Below, piece by piece: positions 21,087-30,604 of a stretch of DNA of 34,064 nucleotides. The position numbers and the translations under genes were made by a program. The notes below the pieces were generated by a model. The model searched no databases. It had not been told where the DNA came from and saw only the letters and a program-made list of their open reading frames with translations. This DNA comes from Deltaproteobacteria bacterium (GTDB lineage Bacteria > Bdellovibrionota > Bdellovibrionia > Bdellovibrionales > JAMPXM01). The stretch covers positions 1-34,064 of the forward strand of contig JAFLCB010000010.1 of NCBI GenBank assembly GCA_017302795.1, in the 5' to 3' direction. Positions within the stretch are counted from its first letter, which is position 1, and each line of letters opens with the position of its first letter.

Positions 21087-23570
21087 CTACTGCGAAGCTC
21101 CTCCGAAATTGTAATCAAGTCCTAAATTCCAGCGGGGCGAATCTTCGCTTAGAATATGACTGATCGTCGCGGTTAAGCCCCAGCAATCGCCTGGAGGCTT
21201 CAGCTTTACAAACGCAGACCAACTCTTCATTCGAAGATCGATAGGTGAGTAAGTGGCAGGTAAGTAGTTTATCTCGGTCGCGATCGTGGCATATCGATGA
21301 ACGAAGCCGATCGCGACACCTAAGTTCTCGTCACGCTTGGCATAGGCCTCCTCGACATTTTCAGTAATCAAAAAGTTTTGCGAAAAACTTAGCTGAACAT
21401 AGTTTCCGATAGAGTCGATAAATCTTGCGCGCGATGAGGTGTTGAAAACTCGATGTAATGGGAAATAGCGAACAGATGTGTTGGTATCAAAGTAATCAAA
21501 CCGTGCGTCAACGGTCGTGTAAAAGTCAGAGAAGTTCGCGTTCGCGTCTCGATTTGGTTTATCAAATTCATAGCTGACACCATTTTTGATGAGAACGACC
21601 TGCCGATAGCTTGGTGTTTCTCCGTTCCAGATCTTTTTCACGAAACGATTGGATACCTGAGCCGACACAGTGTTGCGGCTTGTGATGCGATCCTCGTAAT
21701 CAAATTGCAGACCCTTAGTAGAAAAGAAATCAGAGTCAGACACCGGCTGACCTTCAACAAAAATCGGTGATAACGAATTATCACCAAAAAATGTCGAGTC
21801 AGTTTGTTGAAGCCACGGAATTCCCGAGACCGAAATCTCAGGTTCAATTTCATGTTTCATTCGCTCTGGTTTTGGTTTTACCTTCGGTGGTTGTAGAGCC
21901 GAAAAAATTCCAACGTTTGCAGCATCTGCATCTGGAGACCGGATTTCATCCGACTTTTCAGTTTCATTTTCAGGTTCCTCGACGTCTAGATCGTAAACGC
22001 GAGAAATTTGAGTTCGAAGTGCAAGGCGGCCCCGAACGTATTGCCGAGTGGGAATAACATCAAATGCTGTACCCGGCGGAACCGTGACGTTGAACGAGTA
22101 TTGAGTGTGCCGAAGTTGAAGCGATGGCAGAAGATCGAAATACTTTCCAAGGCGAAAAGGCGCTGAGATTTCTGGTCGAAGATCAAGACGTTGTCCTGTC
22201 CGGATCAAGTCAATGCCAGGCTGATAAGTGCCGCTTCCCGTGCCGCCAGAACCGCGACTTCGGTCGATTTGTCGAAATGGGTCTGTGGTCGTACTTATGA
22301 CATCGTCGTAAGACAAATCTTCCCTTGCGAAGTTAACGTAGTTGAAATCCCAGCGAAGAAAAACGCGTGACCCAAAAAGGCTTCTGTCGACGCCGGACTG
22401 CTTGAATTCTGGAAATCTGTGGACGCTGTCCAAGTTGTTATCCAACGGATCAGCTTTGAGTTGGTTCACGTAGTAGGTCGCTTCGATACTGGAGTGCAAA
22501 GTTTCCGAATTCTTTGTCAGCGATAGTTTGTTTTCCAGTGCGGGGTCTCCGAGACCCAGAATCTCGCTGGTGAAATCTCGTGGATAGCGAAGGTCCGAAA
22601 CAAGTGCAAGTCGAACACGGTTTATGTAGCCGCCAGGCAAAGTGTAGATGTGATTGTGGCTTAGGAACCAACGTTTCGCACGATCGGGTCCCGGGAGAGT
22701 AGGAAGTTTAGTGTCATTCGCAAATATCTGATCGTCGCTGAAGCCAAAGTTCATTTCGCCGCCACTGTCTTCTGTGAAGACGTAACGATAATTAAACAAT
22801 GCTTTTACATTTCTAACTTCATACGGTGAATTCGAATCGTCCGGATCTCTTGAATTAAAATACACTTTGGGAGTGAAGGTGAGATCCTGACTTCGTGAAA
22901 TCGCCCAAAAAAATGGGACGCCGAATGCGACGCCGCCTTTTTCGAAGTCGAAAGACGGGAACAGAATACCAGTTTGGCGTTCGCTTTTTAAAGGAACAAT
23001 AAGATACGGAAGCCAAAAGAAGCGAAATCCAGCGAGATAAAACCAGGCACTCTTGATGTAGGCGTAGGAGCCAATTTCTGCATCAATATGTGTTCCGCTA
23101 AAACTCCAGGCAGGCGGACACGTGGTACAAGCCGTGTACGAGGCTTTTTCGGCGATATAGGTTTCCGGACCTGTTTTTCGAATCAGTTGTCCTTGAAAAA
23201 GAACTTGTCCAGATTTCACAAAACCATCGTAGATAAGTCCGGTGTTATCCTCGTAGGAAATTTCTGCTCGTGAGCCTTCGACGTAGGCCGTAGGTGAAGC
23301 AAGAATAAAGTTTCCCTCGGCAACAAACTTACCAGTTTTTTTATCCATCAACGCGCGATCGCAGCGCATGCTTTGCCCGCCGAAGGTAATTTGTACGTCT
23401 CCGACAAGATTAACGGTCTGTTTTTCGTAGTCGCTAAACATTGAAGCTGCGGAAATTAAAACCGCGCCACCATCTTTGGTCAGAATCCGTGTCGTTGAGG
23501 CCGCGTGCACGAGCTGGCTAAGTAGCAAAAAGGTGAAAGTGGAGACCAGAAGGCACGCGGAGCGGAGCAT
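21087..23570 (-). CDS. lptD: LPS-assembly protein LptD
   Basis: The 827-residue protein starts with a signal peptide (residues 1-23, ending VHA/AS). It has an OstA-type periplasmic domain (about residues 28-130: SDYEKQTVNLVGDVQITFGGQSMRCDRA is its core, followed by AEGNFILASPTAYVEGSRAEI). Then comes the LptD barrel, with the family block FWLPYLIVPLKSERQTGILFPSF and a C-terminal beta-strand ending in NFGG. It inserts LPS into the outer membrane with LptE. The stretch YTACTTCPPAW supplies cysteines near the domain junction. The barrel's central 100 residues have a low-complexity insertion (PENETEKSDEIRSPDA). It lies downstream of the adenylate cyclase with a 32-bp gap and is perhaps co-transcribed. 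Confidence 0.9.
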   Translation of the reverse strand: MLRSACLLVSTFTFLLLSQLVHAASTTRILTKDGGAVLISAASMFSDYEKQTVNLVGDVQITFGGQSMRCDRALMDKKTGKFVAEGNFILASPTAYVEGSRAEISYEDNTGLIYDGFVKSGQVLFQGQLIRKTGPETYIAEKASYTACTTCPPAWSFSGTHIDAEIGSYAYIKSAWFYLAGFRFFWLPYLIVPLKSERQTGILFPSFDFEKGGVAFGVPFFWAISRSQDLTFTPKVYFNSRDPDDSNSPYEVRNVKALFNYRYVFTEDSGGEMNFGFSDDQIFANDTKLPTLPGPDRAKRWFLSHNHIYTLPGGYINRVRLALVSDLRYPRDFTSEILGLGDPALENKLSLTKNSETLHSSIEATYYVNQLKADPLDNNLDSVHRFPEFKQSGVDRSLFGSRVFLRWDFNYVNFAREDLSYDDVISTTTDPFRQIDRSRGSGGTGSGTYQPGIDLIRTGQRLDLRPEISAPFRLGKYFDLLPSLQLRHTQYSFNVTVPPGTAFDVIPTRQYVRGRLALRTQISRVYDLDVEEPENETEKSDEIRSPDADAANVGIFSALQPPKVKPKPERMKHEIEPEISVSGIPWLQQTDSTFFGDNSLSPIFVEGQPVSDSDFFSTKGLQFDYEDRITSRNTVSAQVSNRFVKKIWNGETPSYRQVVLIKNGVSYEFDKPNRDANANFSDFYTTVDARFDYFDTNTSVRYFPLHRVFNTSSRARFIDSIGNYVQLSFSQNFLITENVEEAYAKRDENLGVAIGFVHRYATIATEINYLPATYSPIDLRMKSWSAFVKLKPPGDCWGLTATISHILSEDSPRWNLGLDYNFGGASQ

Positions 23571-23602
23571 GGCAAAAGCCTAGCGAGAGTAGCTCTGCGA
23601 TG

Positions 23603-26600
23603 TCATTTTGTTTTCATCGTGTAGACGCCGTCCCAATCATTTCCCGGCGGTTCCGCGAGGTACTCGTTGCAGCGTTCGATGTAAAGTTGTGAACACTCAT
23701 CGTCGGGTTTAGTATTAAGGGCGGCTGTGAATGAAACGACTGCCTCGTCGAACTTTCGCTCATGATAGAGGCGGAATCCCTTTTCGAACTCTGGCAAAAG
23801 TGCCAATAGCTGACCGTCTGGCGCAAGCGGACCGCCAGCTTTTGTACCCATCAGCTCAAAAATCCTTACCGGCTGAACTTTGCCCTTTACTCGAACCCAA
23901 TCGACTTCGCGCGTAATAAAATCTTGGGAAATTCGCCGCTGAGTAAATTCGCTGACAATGATTCGAGTTCCGTATTCTTTGTTAATGCCCTCGAGGCGGG
24001 ACCCAAGGTTCACTGAATCGCCCATGACGGTGTAACTTCGCACAGTGTTAGAACCCATGTTGCCAACACTCATATCGCCTGTATTAAGGCCAATCCCGAT
24101 GTCGATCGTGGGAAGACCTTTGTCGGCGTATTCCTGTTGCAGCACTTTTAATTTTTTGAGCATTTTTAAAGCACATGTGGCAGCACGTTGTGGATGATCT
24201 TCAAGTGGAATCGGAGCTCCCCAGAAAGCCATGATGGCATCACCCATGTACTTGTCGAGCGTCCCTTTAGTTTCAAAAACAAGGTCCGTCATCGGAGTCA
24301 GGTAGCTATTGAGGAGGCTTGATAGAGCGCGAGGATCGAGCTTTTCAGAAATAGTCGTAAAGCCGCGAACATCCGAGAACATCACGGTGAGCTCGACTTT
24401 TTTGCCGCCGAGTTCGATATTTCCCGGATCTTTTAGAATTTCGTCAACAATAGCGGGGGAAACGTACTTCGCAAAGGTCCCCTTAAGCTCCTGCTTCTTT
24501 CTTTCCTCGGTGAAATACTTGTACGAAGTGATCCCGACAAAATTGAGAAAGACAGTGATGGTCGGAATCGAAACGTTAAACACGAAGCCGCTTGCAAAGA
24601 GCACGTAGCGATCAAGGGCGTAGATTGAAAATAAAAGGCCAATCGTAAGTAAGAGACCGTAAACAGAACCGAGCCAGGTAAGGGCTGCAGAAATCAATAA
24701 CCCACCAGAAAGAATCACGATCCACATATAATTCTCTTCCAGCGGATGAACCTTTAGAAATCCGGGTTGATTTGAAGGAGTGGCTTCACCAGACGCGCGA
24801 GATTCCTCAGTGAGAAGATTTGACAGGACATTTGCGTGAGTTTCTACTCCGGGATAATTTTCTTCAAACGGCGACAAGCGCAAATCATAAACTCCAATCG
24901 CTGTCGCGCCGACGATGAGTAGTTTGTCCTTTAGAAACTTCTTTTTCTCGATTTTTTCAGTGAAGGTCCCTTTAATGCCTGTTTGTGGATCTTGCTTTCG
25001 ACTTTGTACTAAGACTTCGCGTTCATTGTTAAGAATAGAGGACGCACTGACGTATTCAAACATTTGTTGGGGACCCGAATAATTGATCATCATACGACCA
25101 GCTTCGTCGATTGGGATTTGCATACGGACTTTGTCCTTTTGGTCGATAACCTCCAATTGGCTTATAATTTTTTTTTGGACGCTGGTTGTGCCGCGAACAT
25201 CAGACACAATTGATCGGCGCTGATCCGGTTTGTAGCTGAATCTTGCCTGAAGGCCACGGTCGAGTAGGAAAGTTTTTAGCGCAAGGGATGGTATATAGAA
25301 GTTTCCGCGTCGAGAAATAAGCATTGTACGACGAACCGTTCCGTCTGGGTCCAGTTCCGCATTGAAGTATCCGGTGTGTCTTGTTGTCGACGCAACTTCC
25401 GGGATGCTGATCCATGCGCGTTCGTAGCCCTTAACACTATTCACATGTGCACTGGACTTCCAGGCTTGGATTTCATCCTGAAGCGCAGTTTTGCTTTGAA
25501 TTTTACCTTCAGCCTTAAGTTCTTCCCAAAGCGGCTCGTAACCAAATATCGGCCATTGAGTATCGATAACCTCTGCGGGTTGATCGACTGATTTTGCCCA
25601 TTTCGCTTTATCAAGGAGTTCATCTTCACTCGTCAAAAAGCGACGGCAATAACCCATAACCTCCGAGTTCAAATCTTGCCGTAGGTCGGCGAGCTGAGGG
25701 GGAGTAAGTGCTTTAAGCGTTATACTAAAAATCTGCAGGATCATAGGTCGATTGGCGAAACGATTCAGTGTGGGGTCACTTTGGAGAAGTTCAAATAGCC
25801 CTTGCTCATCGCCGATATTGGCCCAAACAAAAAGTATCGGTACAACGTCTGCTGGAATTTCGATGTCGAGTACCCGAAGTGACTCGATGACAGCATTTAC
25901 GGCGGTCGGGTTTGCAGAAAACCACTTTGCTGCTCGTCCGATTTCGGTAGAGGTAATGTGCAGGGCGGCGCGGTCGAGCAAAGCTTGGGGTGGCCGTTTA
26001 GCGCCTACCGCTGTAGGATCCAATACGATTGGGAATATAGCTTCTTTTTCCCAATATTTTTTTTCGTAAGTCCGACTGTAGTGCGCATCTATACAATAGT
26101 CCCGAAGTGGATTTGCTGTCTCTCCTGCGTTGAATGATTCGTAGTCAAAATAGGACCCCATAACAACCGAATCCTGATAGAGTCCTATTGTTTCGCCAAA
26201 TTTTTTATCCGAATTGCTTGCTTCAATTTCCTTGGAAATCATATCGAAGACTTCTGGAGAGACAGCATTTCTGGTTTTTAGTTTTGCTTGGCTAAGTTGA
26301 AATTTTAGTTTTGAGAGCGTCTTTGTCGAGGAGTTCGGATCGGATTCTGAGAAAACCACGTCGAACGCGACGATTTTCGCTCCCGCGTCCACCGCGTTTT
26401 CAATGAGGCGACCGATCTTCTCTCTCGGCCAAGGCCAGCGGCCTTCGCGTTCAATGGAGGCGTCGTCAATCGCAAGTACTGCCACTCTTGGGCTGCCGGC
26501 AAATTCGCCTCGGTTAATAAGACGGAAGTCGATCGTCTTTCGATGAATTTGATCTAAGATGCCTATCACCGAACCTTCGTCAATTGCAGCGGCATCGTGC

Positions 26601-26731
26601 TGGCTTTCATAGTACTGCAGTGCAAGCCACGTCATCGTAAAGGTAACAAAGAGTCCGACGAGCATTGGTGACGAGAGGATCTCAATTAGCTTTTGTAGAA
26701 AGACCGGACGTTTCAAATCAGCTTTACTCAT
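23603..26731 (-). CDS. CHASE2-domain adenylate cyclase (class III)
   Basis: The frame opens at 26779; the ATG at 26731 (MSKADLKRP) is preferred and gives about 1042 residues. After one membrane segment comes a very long extracytoplasmic CHASE2 sensor, then about three membrane segments, then a class III cyclase domain. Catalytic pieces are clear: the metal-binding FSDVRGFT, the second metal motif KYMGDAIMAFWG with K as the adenine-specifying residue, and TVMGDSVNLGSRLE with D, N and R. ATP is therefore the likely substrate. A short TPR-like C-terminus follows (EFEKGFRLYHERKFDEAVVSFTAAL). CHASE2 contains about 150 extra residues between its two conserved halves. The signal it senses is unknown. 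Confidence 0.88.
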   Translation of the reverse strand: MSKADLKRPVFLQKLIEILSSPMLVGLFVTFTMTWLALQYYESQHDAAAIDEGSVIGILDQIHRKTIDFRLINRGEFAGSPRVAVLAIDDASIEREGRWPWPREKIGRLIENAVDAGAKIVAFDVVFSESDPNSSTKTLSKLKFQLSQAKLKTRNAVSPEVFDMISKEIEASNSDKKFGETIGLYQDSVVMGSYFDYESFNAGETANPLRDYCIDAHYSRTYEKKYWEKEAIFPIVLDPTAVGAKRPPQALLDRAALHITSTEIGRAAKWFSANPTAVNAVIESLRVLDIEIPADVVPILFVWANIGDEQGLFELLQSDPTLNRFANRPMILQIFSITLKALTPPQLADLRQDLNSEVMGYCRRFLTSEDELLDKAKWAKSVDQPAEVIDTQWPIFGYEPLWEELKAEGKIQSKTALQDEIQAWKSSAHVNSVKGYERAWISIPEVASTTRHTGYFNAELDPDGTVRRTMLISRRGNFYIPSLALKTFLLDRGLQARFSYKPDQRRSIVSDVRGTTSVQKKIISQLEVIDQKDKVRMQIPIDEAGRMMINYSGPQQMFEYVSASSILNNEREVLVQSRKQDPQTGIKGTFTEKIEKKKFLKDKLLIVGATAIGVYDLRLSPFEENYPGVETHANVLSNLLTEESRASGEATPSNQPGFLKVHPLEENYMWIVILSGGLLISAALTWLGSVYGLLLTIGLLFSIYALDRYVLFASGFVFNVSIPTITVFLNFVGITSYKYFTEERKKQELKGTFAKYVSPAIVDEILKDPGNIELGGKKVELTVMFSDVRGFTTISEKLDPRALSSLLNSYLTPMTDLVFETKGTLDKYMGDAIMAFWGAPIPLEDHPQRAATCALKMLKKLKVLQQEYADKGLPTIDIGIGLNTGDMSVGNMGSNTVRSYTVMGDSVNLGSRLEGINKEYGTRIIVSEFTQRRISQDFITREVDWVRVKGKVQPVRIFELMGTKAGGPLAPDGQLLALLPEFEKGFRLYHERKFDEAVVSFTAALNTKPDDECSQLYIERCNEYLAEPPGNDWDGVYTMKTK

Positions 26732-26818
26732 CGACCACCAAATAGAATTTGAATTTAGTTTAGTAAGGCCCCACGACATGCGTCGAGATTAAACCTGAAA
26801 TCTGGTCCTCTGAGGCTA

Positions 26819-27343
26819 TTGATTGTGCAACGAAAGTTAATCAAGATTATTGCCATGGAAGCATCATTCAAGTCCGTCGAAGCCTTTGGGAAGTCACTTA
26901 CGATCGTTCATTTGTCTGGCAGAACGGAGATAGAGTCGGTTGCGCTTTTCAAACAGGCGTGTCGTGGTCCGCTGCTTGGCAAAAACCTATTATTTAATTT
27001 TCAGAAATTGAATTTTGTTGGGTCTATGAGCTTGCGATCTTTTTTAGAGAGCCTACATTTTCTGGCGACAGACTTGAAAACTGACGTTCGGTTCTGCTGC
27101 GTCAGCCCCGACTTTCGACTTGTCTTGGATGCAACGCCGCTGAGATTTCGACCGTCTTTTACGACAGAAGCACAAGGAGTTTCGAGTTACGAGTATGAGG
27201 CGCCCCGGATGGTGGTTTCGTCTCCGCTAGATGCGGCGGGTACTAGAAATGAAAACGGCCCCTCAGTCGAGACGCCGCTTGTCGGGGACGAATACATCAG
27301 CCTGACGGATCAGGGCGAGGAAGATTTTTCTGTTGAGGGCTGA
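26819..27343 (+). CDS. STAS-domain protein
   Basis: The 174-residue frame opens at TTG 26819, with a possible internal ATG at 26855. Residues 20-105 fit a STAS fold: the strand LTIVHLSGRTEIESVALFKQAC, then KNLLFNFQKLNFVGSMSLRSFLESL with the usual (D/N)-x-x-x-x-x-S-M/S position, here N-F-V-G-S-M-S. STAS proteins often regulate anti-sigma factors. The last 65 residues are acidic and loosely structured. It is divergent from the cyclase (about 40-90 bp apart) and its tail overlaps the coiled-coil gene by 34 bp. A working link with the cyclase is possible but unproven. Confidence 0.6.
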   Translation: MIVQRKLIKIIAMEASFKSVEAFGKSLTIVHLSGRTEIESVALFKQACRGPLLGKNLLFNFQKLNFVGSMSLRSFLESLHFLATDLKTDVRFCCVSPDFRLVLDATPLRFRPSFTTEAQGVSSYEYEAPRMVVSSPLDAAGTRNENGPSVETPLVGDEYISLTDQGEEDFSVEG

Positions 27344-28599
27344 ATACCAAAAGCTTTCATTTCGAGATCTGAAAGGATCAAATCGAGTTTCTTCAGTTTT
27401 GCTGCGCGTACTTCGCGATCTTCGACAAAGCCCACTTTATCCAATGCCTGGTCGTTAATTCTTACCCGATTAGAATCTCTAGCTTCGGAAAGTCGCTGCG
27501 ACAGATCTCCGTTTAATTTTTCCAGTGCTTCATTTTGCGCTTCGAGAGCCTGCAAACGAACGCTGTTTTCCTGCCAAATCTCGCGCAGGCTTAAAAGTTG
27601 GGCTTCTGCTTTTGAACGTGAAGATTCAGCTTCTTTACGTGCTTGGTCAGAGGAATCACGTTGCGCGCGAACGGCTTCGACCGACGCTCGCAGCGTAGCG
27701 CACTCAGAAGCCAAGTCATTGAGCGTGCCTTGAAGTCGTGACGTTTCGGATTTCAATCTAGCTTCAAATTCTTCAGCTCGACGTTCGAAAAACACTTTCT
27801 CGTTGTTGGCGCGCGCGCTTTCTGTGGTCGTCTGATCAAGCACAGCGAGGCGCTCGTTAGCTCGAATGAGTTCTCCACGGACTTGGGTGTTTTCTGTTTC
27901 CATCTGATTGACGCGTTTTTCGTATTGGTCAACAAGGCGGGCTCGATCTCGCTCGCCGCTGGTCAGTCGACGATCAGTCTCTGATTTTAAATATTGAAGT
28001 TCGTCTCTCAGATTTGTGCAATTTGCGTTCGCACGCATAACTTCGGCTTCAAAATCAAGAATGCGGGTCTTCAAATCTTGAATTGTCTTTTGTCGCGCAA
28101 GCATTCCCGGTGCGACCCAGCGCTGGATTCGTCGTTTGTAGGATTTGGCACGCTGGAGCTGAATTTGGAGTTCATTGTTCCGACTCGAAAGTTCACTACC
28201 TTCTAGTCGCGCCAAATTAAGTTCATCGTTGATTCTCTGCGCTTTATTTTCATTCGCGTAGTTCTTTTCCGAGATCGAGCGATCTTTTTCACGCAATATT
28301 TCGACTTGTGCTTGCAGAGCGGCGCGCATGCGTTCGGAATCTGAAATTTGATTTTCTAAATCAATGATTTGTTGTTCAAGTTGACCTCCTCGGCGGAGGT
28401 GCACTTTTAGTCGGCTTGCTAGATCTTCAGAATAGTCGATCAACGTTTCGACCGTCGCAGTGTGCAACACGCGAGCCGGCAGATTCTCGAGCTTCGGCGC
28501 TGGAGGAATCTGATGAGGTAAAGGGATATTCAATATGGAAGGAAACTGATTACTTTCGGCATCGAATAAATTCAGATCCAAGTTTGGCCTCCTCTTCAT
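27310..28599 (-). CDS. Coiled-coil protein
   Basis: The 429-residue protein has an N-terminal segment of about 50 residues with several prolines, then continuous heptad-like charged sequence from about residue 60 to 390, interrupted near residue 160 by RWVAPGMLARQ. It is rich in E, R, Q, L and A, as expected for a long coiled coil. No signal peptide or transmembrane segment is visible, so it is probably cytoplasmic and structural or scaffolding. Similarity searches will hit many unrelated coiled coils. It is convergent with the STAS gene. Confidence 0.7.
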   Translation of the reverse strand: MKRRPNLDLNLFDAESNQFPSILNIPLPHQIPPAPKLENLPARVLHTATVETLIDYSEDLASRLKVHLRRGGQLEQQIIDLENQISDSERMRAALQAQVEILREKDRSISEKNYANENKAQRINDELNLARLEGSELSSRNNELQIQLQRAKSYKRRIQRWVAPGMLARQKTIQDLKTRILDFEAEVMRANANCTNLRDELQYLKSETDRRLTSGERDRARLVDQYEKRVNQMETENTQVRGELIRANERLAVLDQTTTESARANNEKVFFERRAEEFEARLKSETSRLQGTLNDLASECATLRASVEAVRAQRDSSDQARKEAESSRSKAEAQLLSLREIWQENSVRLQALEAQNEALEKLNGDLSQRLSEARDSNRVRINDQALDKVGFVEDREVRAAKLKKLDLILSDLEMKAFGIQPSTEKSSSP

Positions 28600-28670
28600 C
28601 CTTGAAGAGCTTGTGAATTCAGGCTCTCAGGCGAGTCGAGTCTGGTCAACGAGACTGAGGTCTTGATCCA

Positions 28671-28712
28671 AGACGTCGGTCCAGTAAAGCGTCTCGAACC
28701 TAGACGTCGGTC
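28671..28712. repeat. Two 11-bp direct repeats (agacgtcggtc) 31 bp apart
   Basis: Copies are at 28671-28681 and 28702-28712, in the divergent gap between the coiled-coil gene and the next gene. Spacing of 31 bp is close to three helical turns, so a protein could bind both copies on the same face. Each copy includes gacgtc, itself a palindrome. Confidence 0.7.
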
Positions 28713-28746
28713 AAGTTGAACACGGGATAATCCGATAGAAAAGACA

Positions 28747-29361
28747 ATGGGCCAGGCAAAAACCGTTAAATCCGAGTTGATCGAAACTGCGGAAAAATCT
28801 CAAAAAGAGGAAGTGATTTCATCAATGAAATCACAGATGCGAGCGAGTATTTCCTCTGCTGCGGGCTCTGTGGGTCCCAATGGAAGTTTGCGGCAATCCA
28901 TTCTGACGGCTGTGGTGGAAGAAAAATATGATACTGCGATCACTCGCCTCCAGGAGTACGTTGATTCGAAACCTGAGTTTCCGGACTTTCGCGAGCGTTG
29001 TATTCGCTATTCTGAATACGGAGTTGAATTAATTCATGCCATTCGAACGAAGCGAAGTTTTCCTGGATGGAATGCGCTTAACATGTCGAAACAGAAAGAA
29101 CTATTTGAGCGCGCGCTTCATCATTTTGAGGATTTAAAGGCAACTTTGACGAAAATCGAAGTTGTTGAAAAAGAAGTACGAATGGAAGATGTCAGATCGA
29201 CGGTCTGGGTTGTTAAGTCCGTTGTTTATGCGATTTCAGCACTGTTGCTTTTCGTTTTTCTAAGAGAGATGACGGGCGGCGTACTACCCGCTGCGTATAC
29301 TGTTCTAGAGTCGTCGACGAGTTCAGTCGTCGACTTCGCTTTTGATAAACTCAATCTATAG
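28747..29361 (+). CDS. Hypothetical protein with one membrane segment
   Basis: The 204-residue product has a charged helical N-terminal part. Then comes a segment around residues 59-100 reminiscent of a TPR-like helix pair (YDTAITRLQEYVDSKPEFPDF, then RCIRYSEYGVELIHAI). One hydrophobic stretch follows near residues 157-172 (WVVKSVVYAISALLLFVFL), and then a short outside tail. No family is recognised. It may anchor at the inner membrane with most of the chain in the cytoplasm. It is convergent with the VKOR gene. Confidence 0.55.
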   Translation: MGQAKTVKSELIETAEKSQKEEVISSMKSQMRASISSAAGSVGPNGSLRQSILTAVVEEKYDTAITRLQEYVDSKPEFPDFRERCIRYSEYGVELIHAIRTKRSFPGWNALNMSKQKELFERALHHFEDLKATLTKIEVVEKEVRMEDVRSTVWVVKSVVYAISALLLFVFLREMTGGVLPAAYTVLESSTSSVVDFAFDKLNL

Positions 29362-29370
29362 CTGAAGAGT

Positions 29371-30558
29371 TCAATTCAAGGTATTTCGAGCCGCATTCAA
29401 TACCGGGATTGATGAACCTGCTGGCAAGAGCTTGCCGTTAACAAAGATGGCGGGTGTACCCCGCAAACTCAGTCCAGATCCTAGTCGTGCCTGCGCTTCT
29501 ACAGCAGACTTTGCTTCTGTCGAATCAGCGCACTCTTTTAGTTTGTCTGGAGCGACGCCAATCTGAGTGGCGATAGAATCCAGAGACGAACGAATTTTTT
29601 CGGCGGATTTCCATTCCTCGAATCGTTCAAATATCGCATCGTGGGCTTCCCAGCCTTTTTGGCCGTTCTTTCGGGCGCACCAAACGGTTCTTGCGAGTAA
29701 GCACGAAGCTCCGTTTGGTTGCTGGATCGAGGTATTGCATTCGCCGTCGAGTGGCCAAGAATAGAATTCAAGTCGGACGTCCGAGTGCGCATTTACGAAC
29801 GCTTTTATGGGTGCGGAGGCGAGTTTGCAATGTATGCAGCGGAAGTCTGCAAACTCAGTAATCACCATTCTTGCTTTGTCGGCCTCTGCGCCTAACGTCA
29901 GAGGATCAGCATTGGTGATTTCGATTTTTGGATTTTGATTCCATTCAAGAATAGCGGCCTTTGCCATGGCCTGGCCTTGGTTATCTGAATATCCGCTTCG
30001 AAACTGGTCATTCAAGATGAACGCGGAGACTGCAAAGGCGACCGTCACCCAAATGAATGACATTTGAAATTTGGGCACCCAATCTTGTCTGTAACCTAAG
30101 TAAGCGCCAATTCCTGTGATAAGCGAAAGGGCATAGGTCACAAAACAGAAAGGACAAATCGTTTCCAGAAATGCAAGCGACACAACGGCCATAACGACGC
30201 TTGCTAGAACGAGTGCGCCGGTGACTGCAAATAGGGAAGTTCGATTGCCTGAACGCTCATTTTCCTCTGCTACCAGATCCCAGCCGGCAAAAGCGAGGTA
30301 GGCGAGATTGGCAAGCATTCCCCAAAGTGCCATCGGTACGCCGAAAAGTTCGGACCAAGAGCTTGCGCTAGCGGCCGAACAGGAAAATTTAGCGGAAATA
30401 TCGCAAAGCAATTGCCCGGTAACTTCACCATAGCGGAGATCGTAATGACTTTTCAAAAGGTAACCGTGAATTGCGACGGCCATCACTGCGGCCCCGGAAG
30501 CAACTAGCTTCAAGGTTTTGGTATTGCGGTTGATTGATGCAGTTTTGGGCATGTTCAT
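29371..30558 (-). CDS. VKOR-DsbA-like fusion (disulphide-bond formation)
   Basis: The ATG at 30558 is preferred over the GTG one codon earlier; a ribosome binding site (gaggga) lies just before. The protein is 395 residues. The N-terminal half is a vitamin K epoxide reductase domain: about four to five membrane segments, loop cysteines C52 and C60 (CDISAKFSC) and the CxxC pair CPFC at about residue 135. The C-terminal half is a DsbA-like thioredoxin domain with CIHC at about residue 241 and a cis-proline in RGTPAIFVNGK. VKOR recycles the thioredoxin partner, oxidising periplasmic proteins and passing electrons to quinone. Fusions like this are known in several bacteria lacking DsbB. Confidence 0.9.
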   Translation of the reverse strand: MNMPKTASINRNTKTLKLVASGAAVMAVAIHGYLLKSHYDLRYGEVTGQLLCDISAKFSCSAASASSWSELFGVPMALWGMLANLAYLAFAGWDLVAEENERSGNRTSLFAVTGALVLASVVMAVVSLAFLETICPFCFVTYALSLITGIGAYLGYRQDWVPKFQMSFIWVTVAFAVSAFILNDQFRSGYSDNQGQAMAKAAILEWNQNPKIEITNADPLTLGAEADKARMVITEFADFRCIHCKLASAPIKAFVNAHSDVRLEFYSWPLDGECNTSIQQPNGASCLLARTVWCARKNGQKGWEAHDAIFERFEEWKSAEKIRSSLDSIATQIGVAPDKLKECADSTEAKSAVEAQARLGSGLSLRGTPAIFVNGKLLPAGSSIPVLNAARNTLN

Positions 30559-30604
30559 CACTCCCTCTCTCTTCAGGACCTAATAAGACCGGATTCAGTG
30601 GTTG

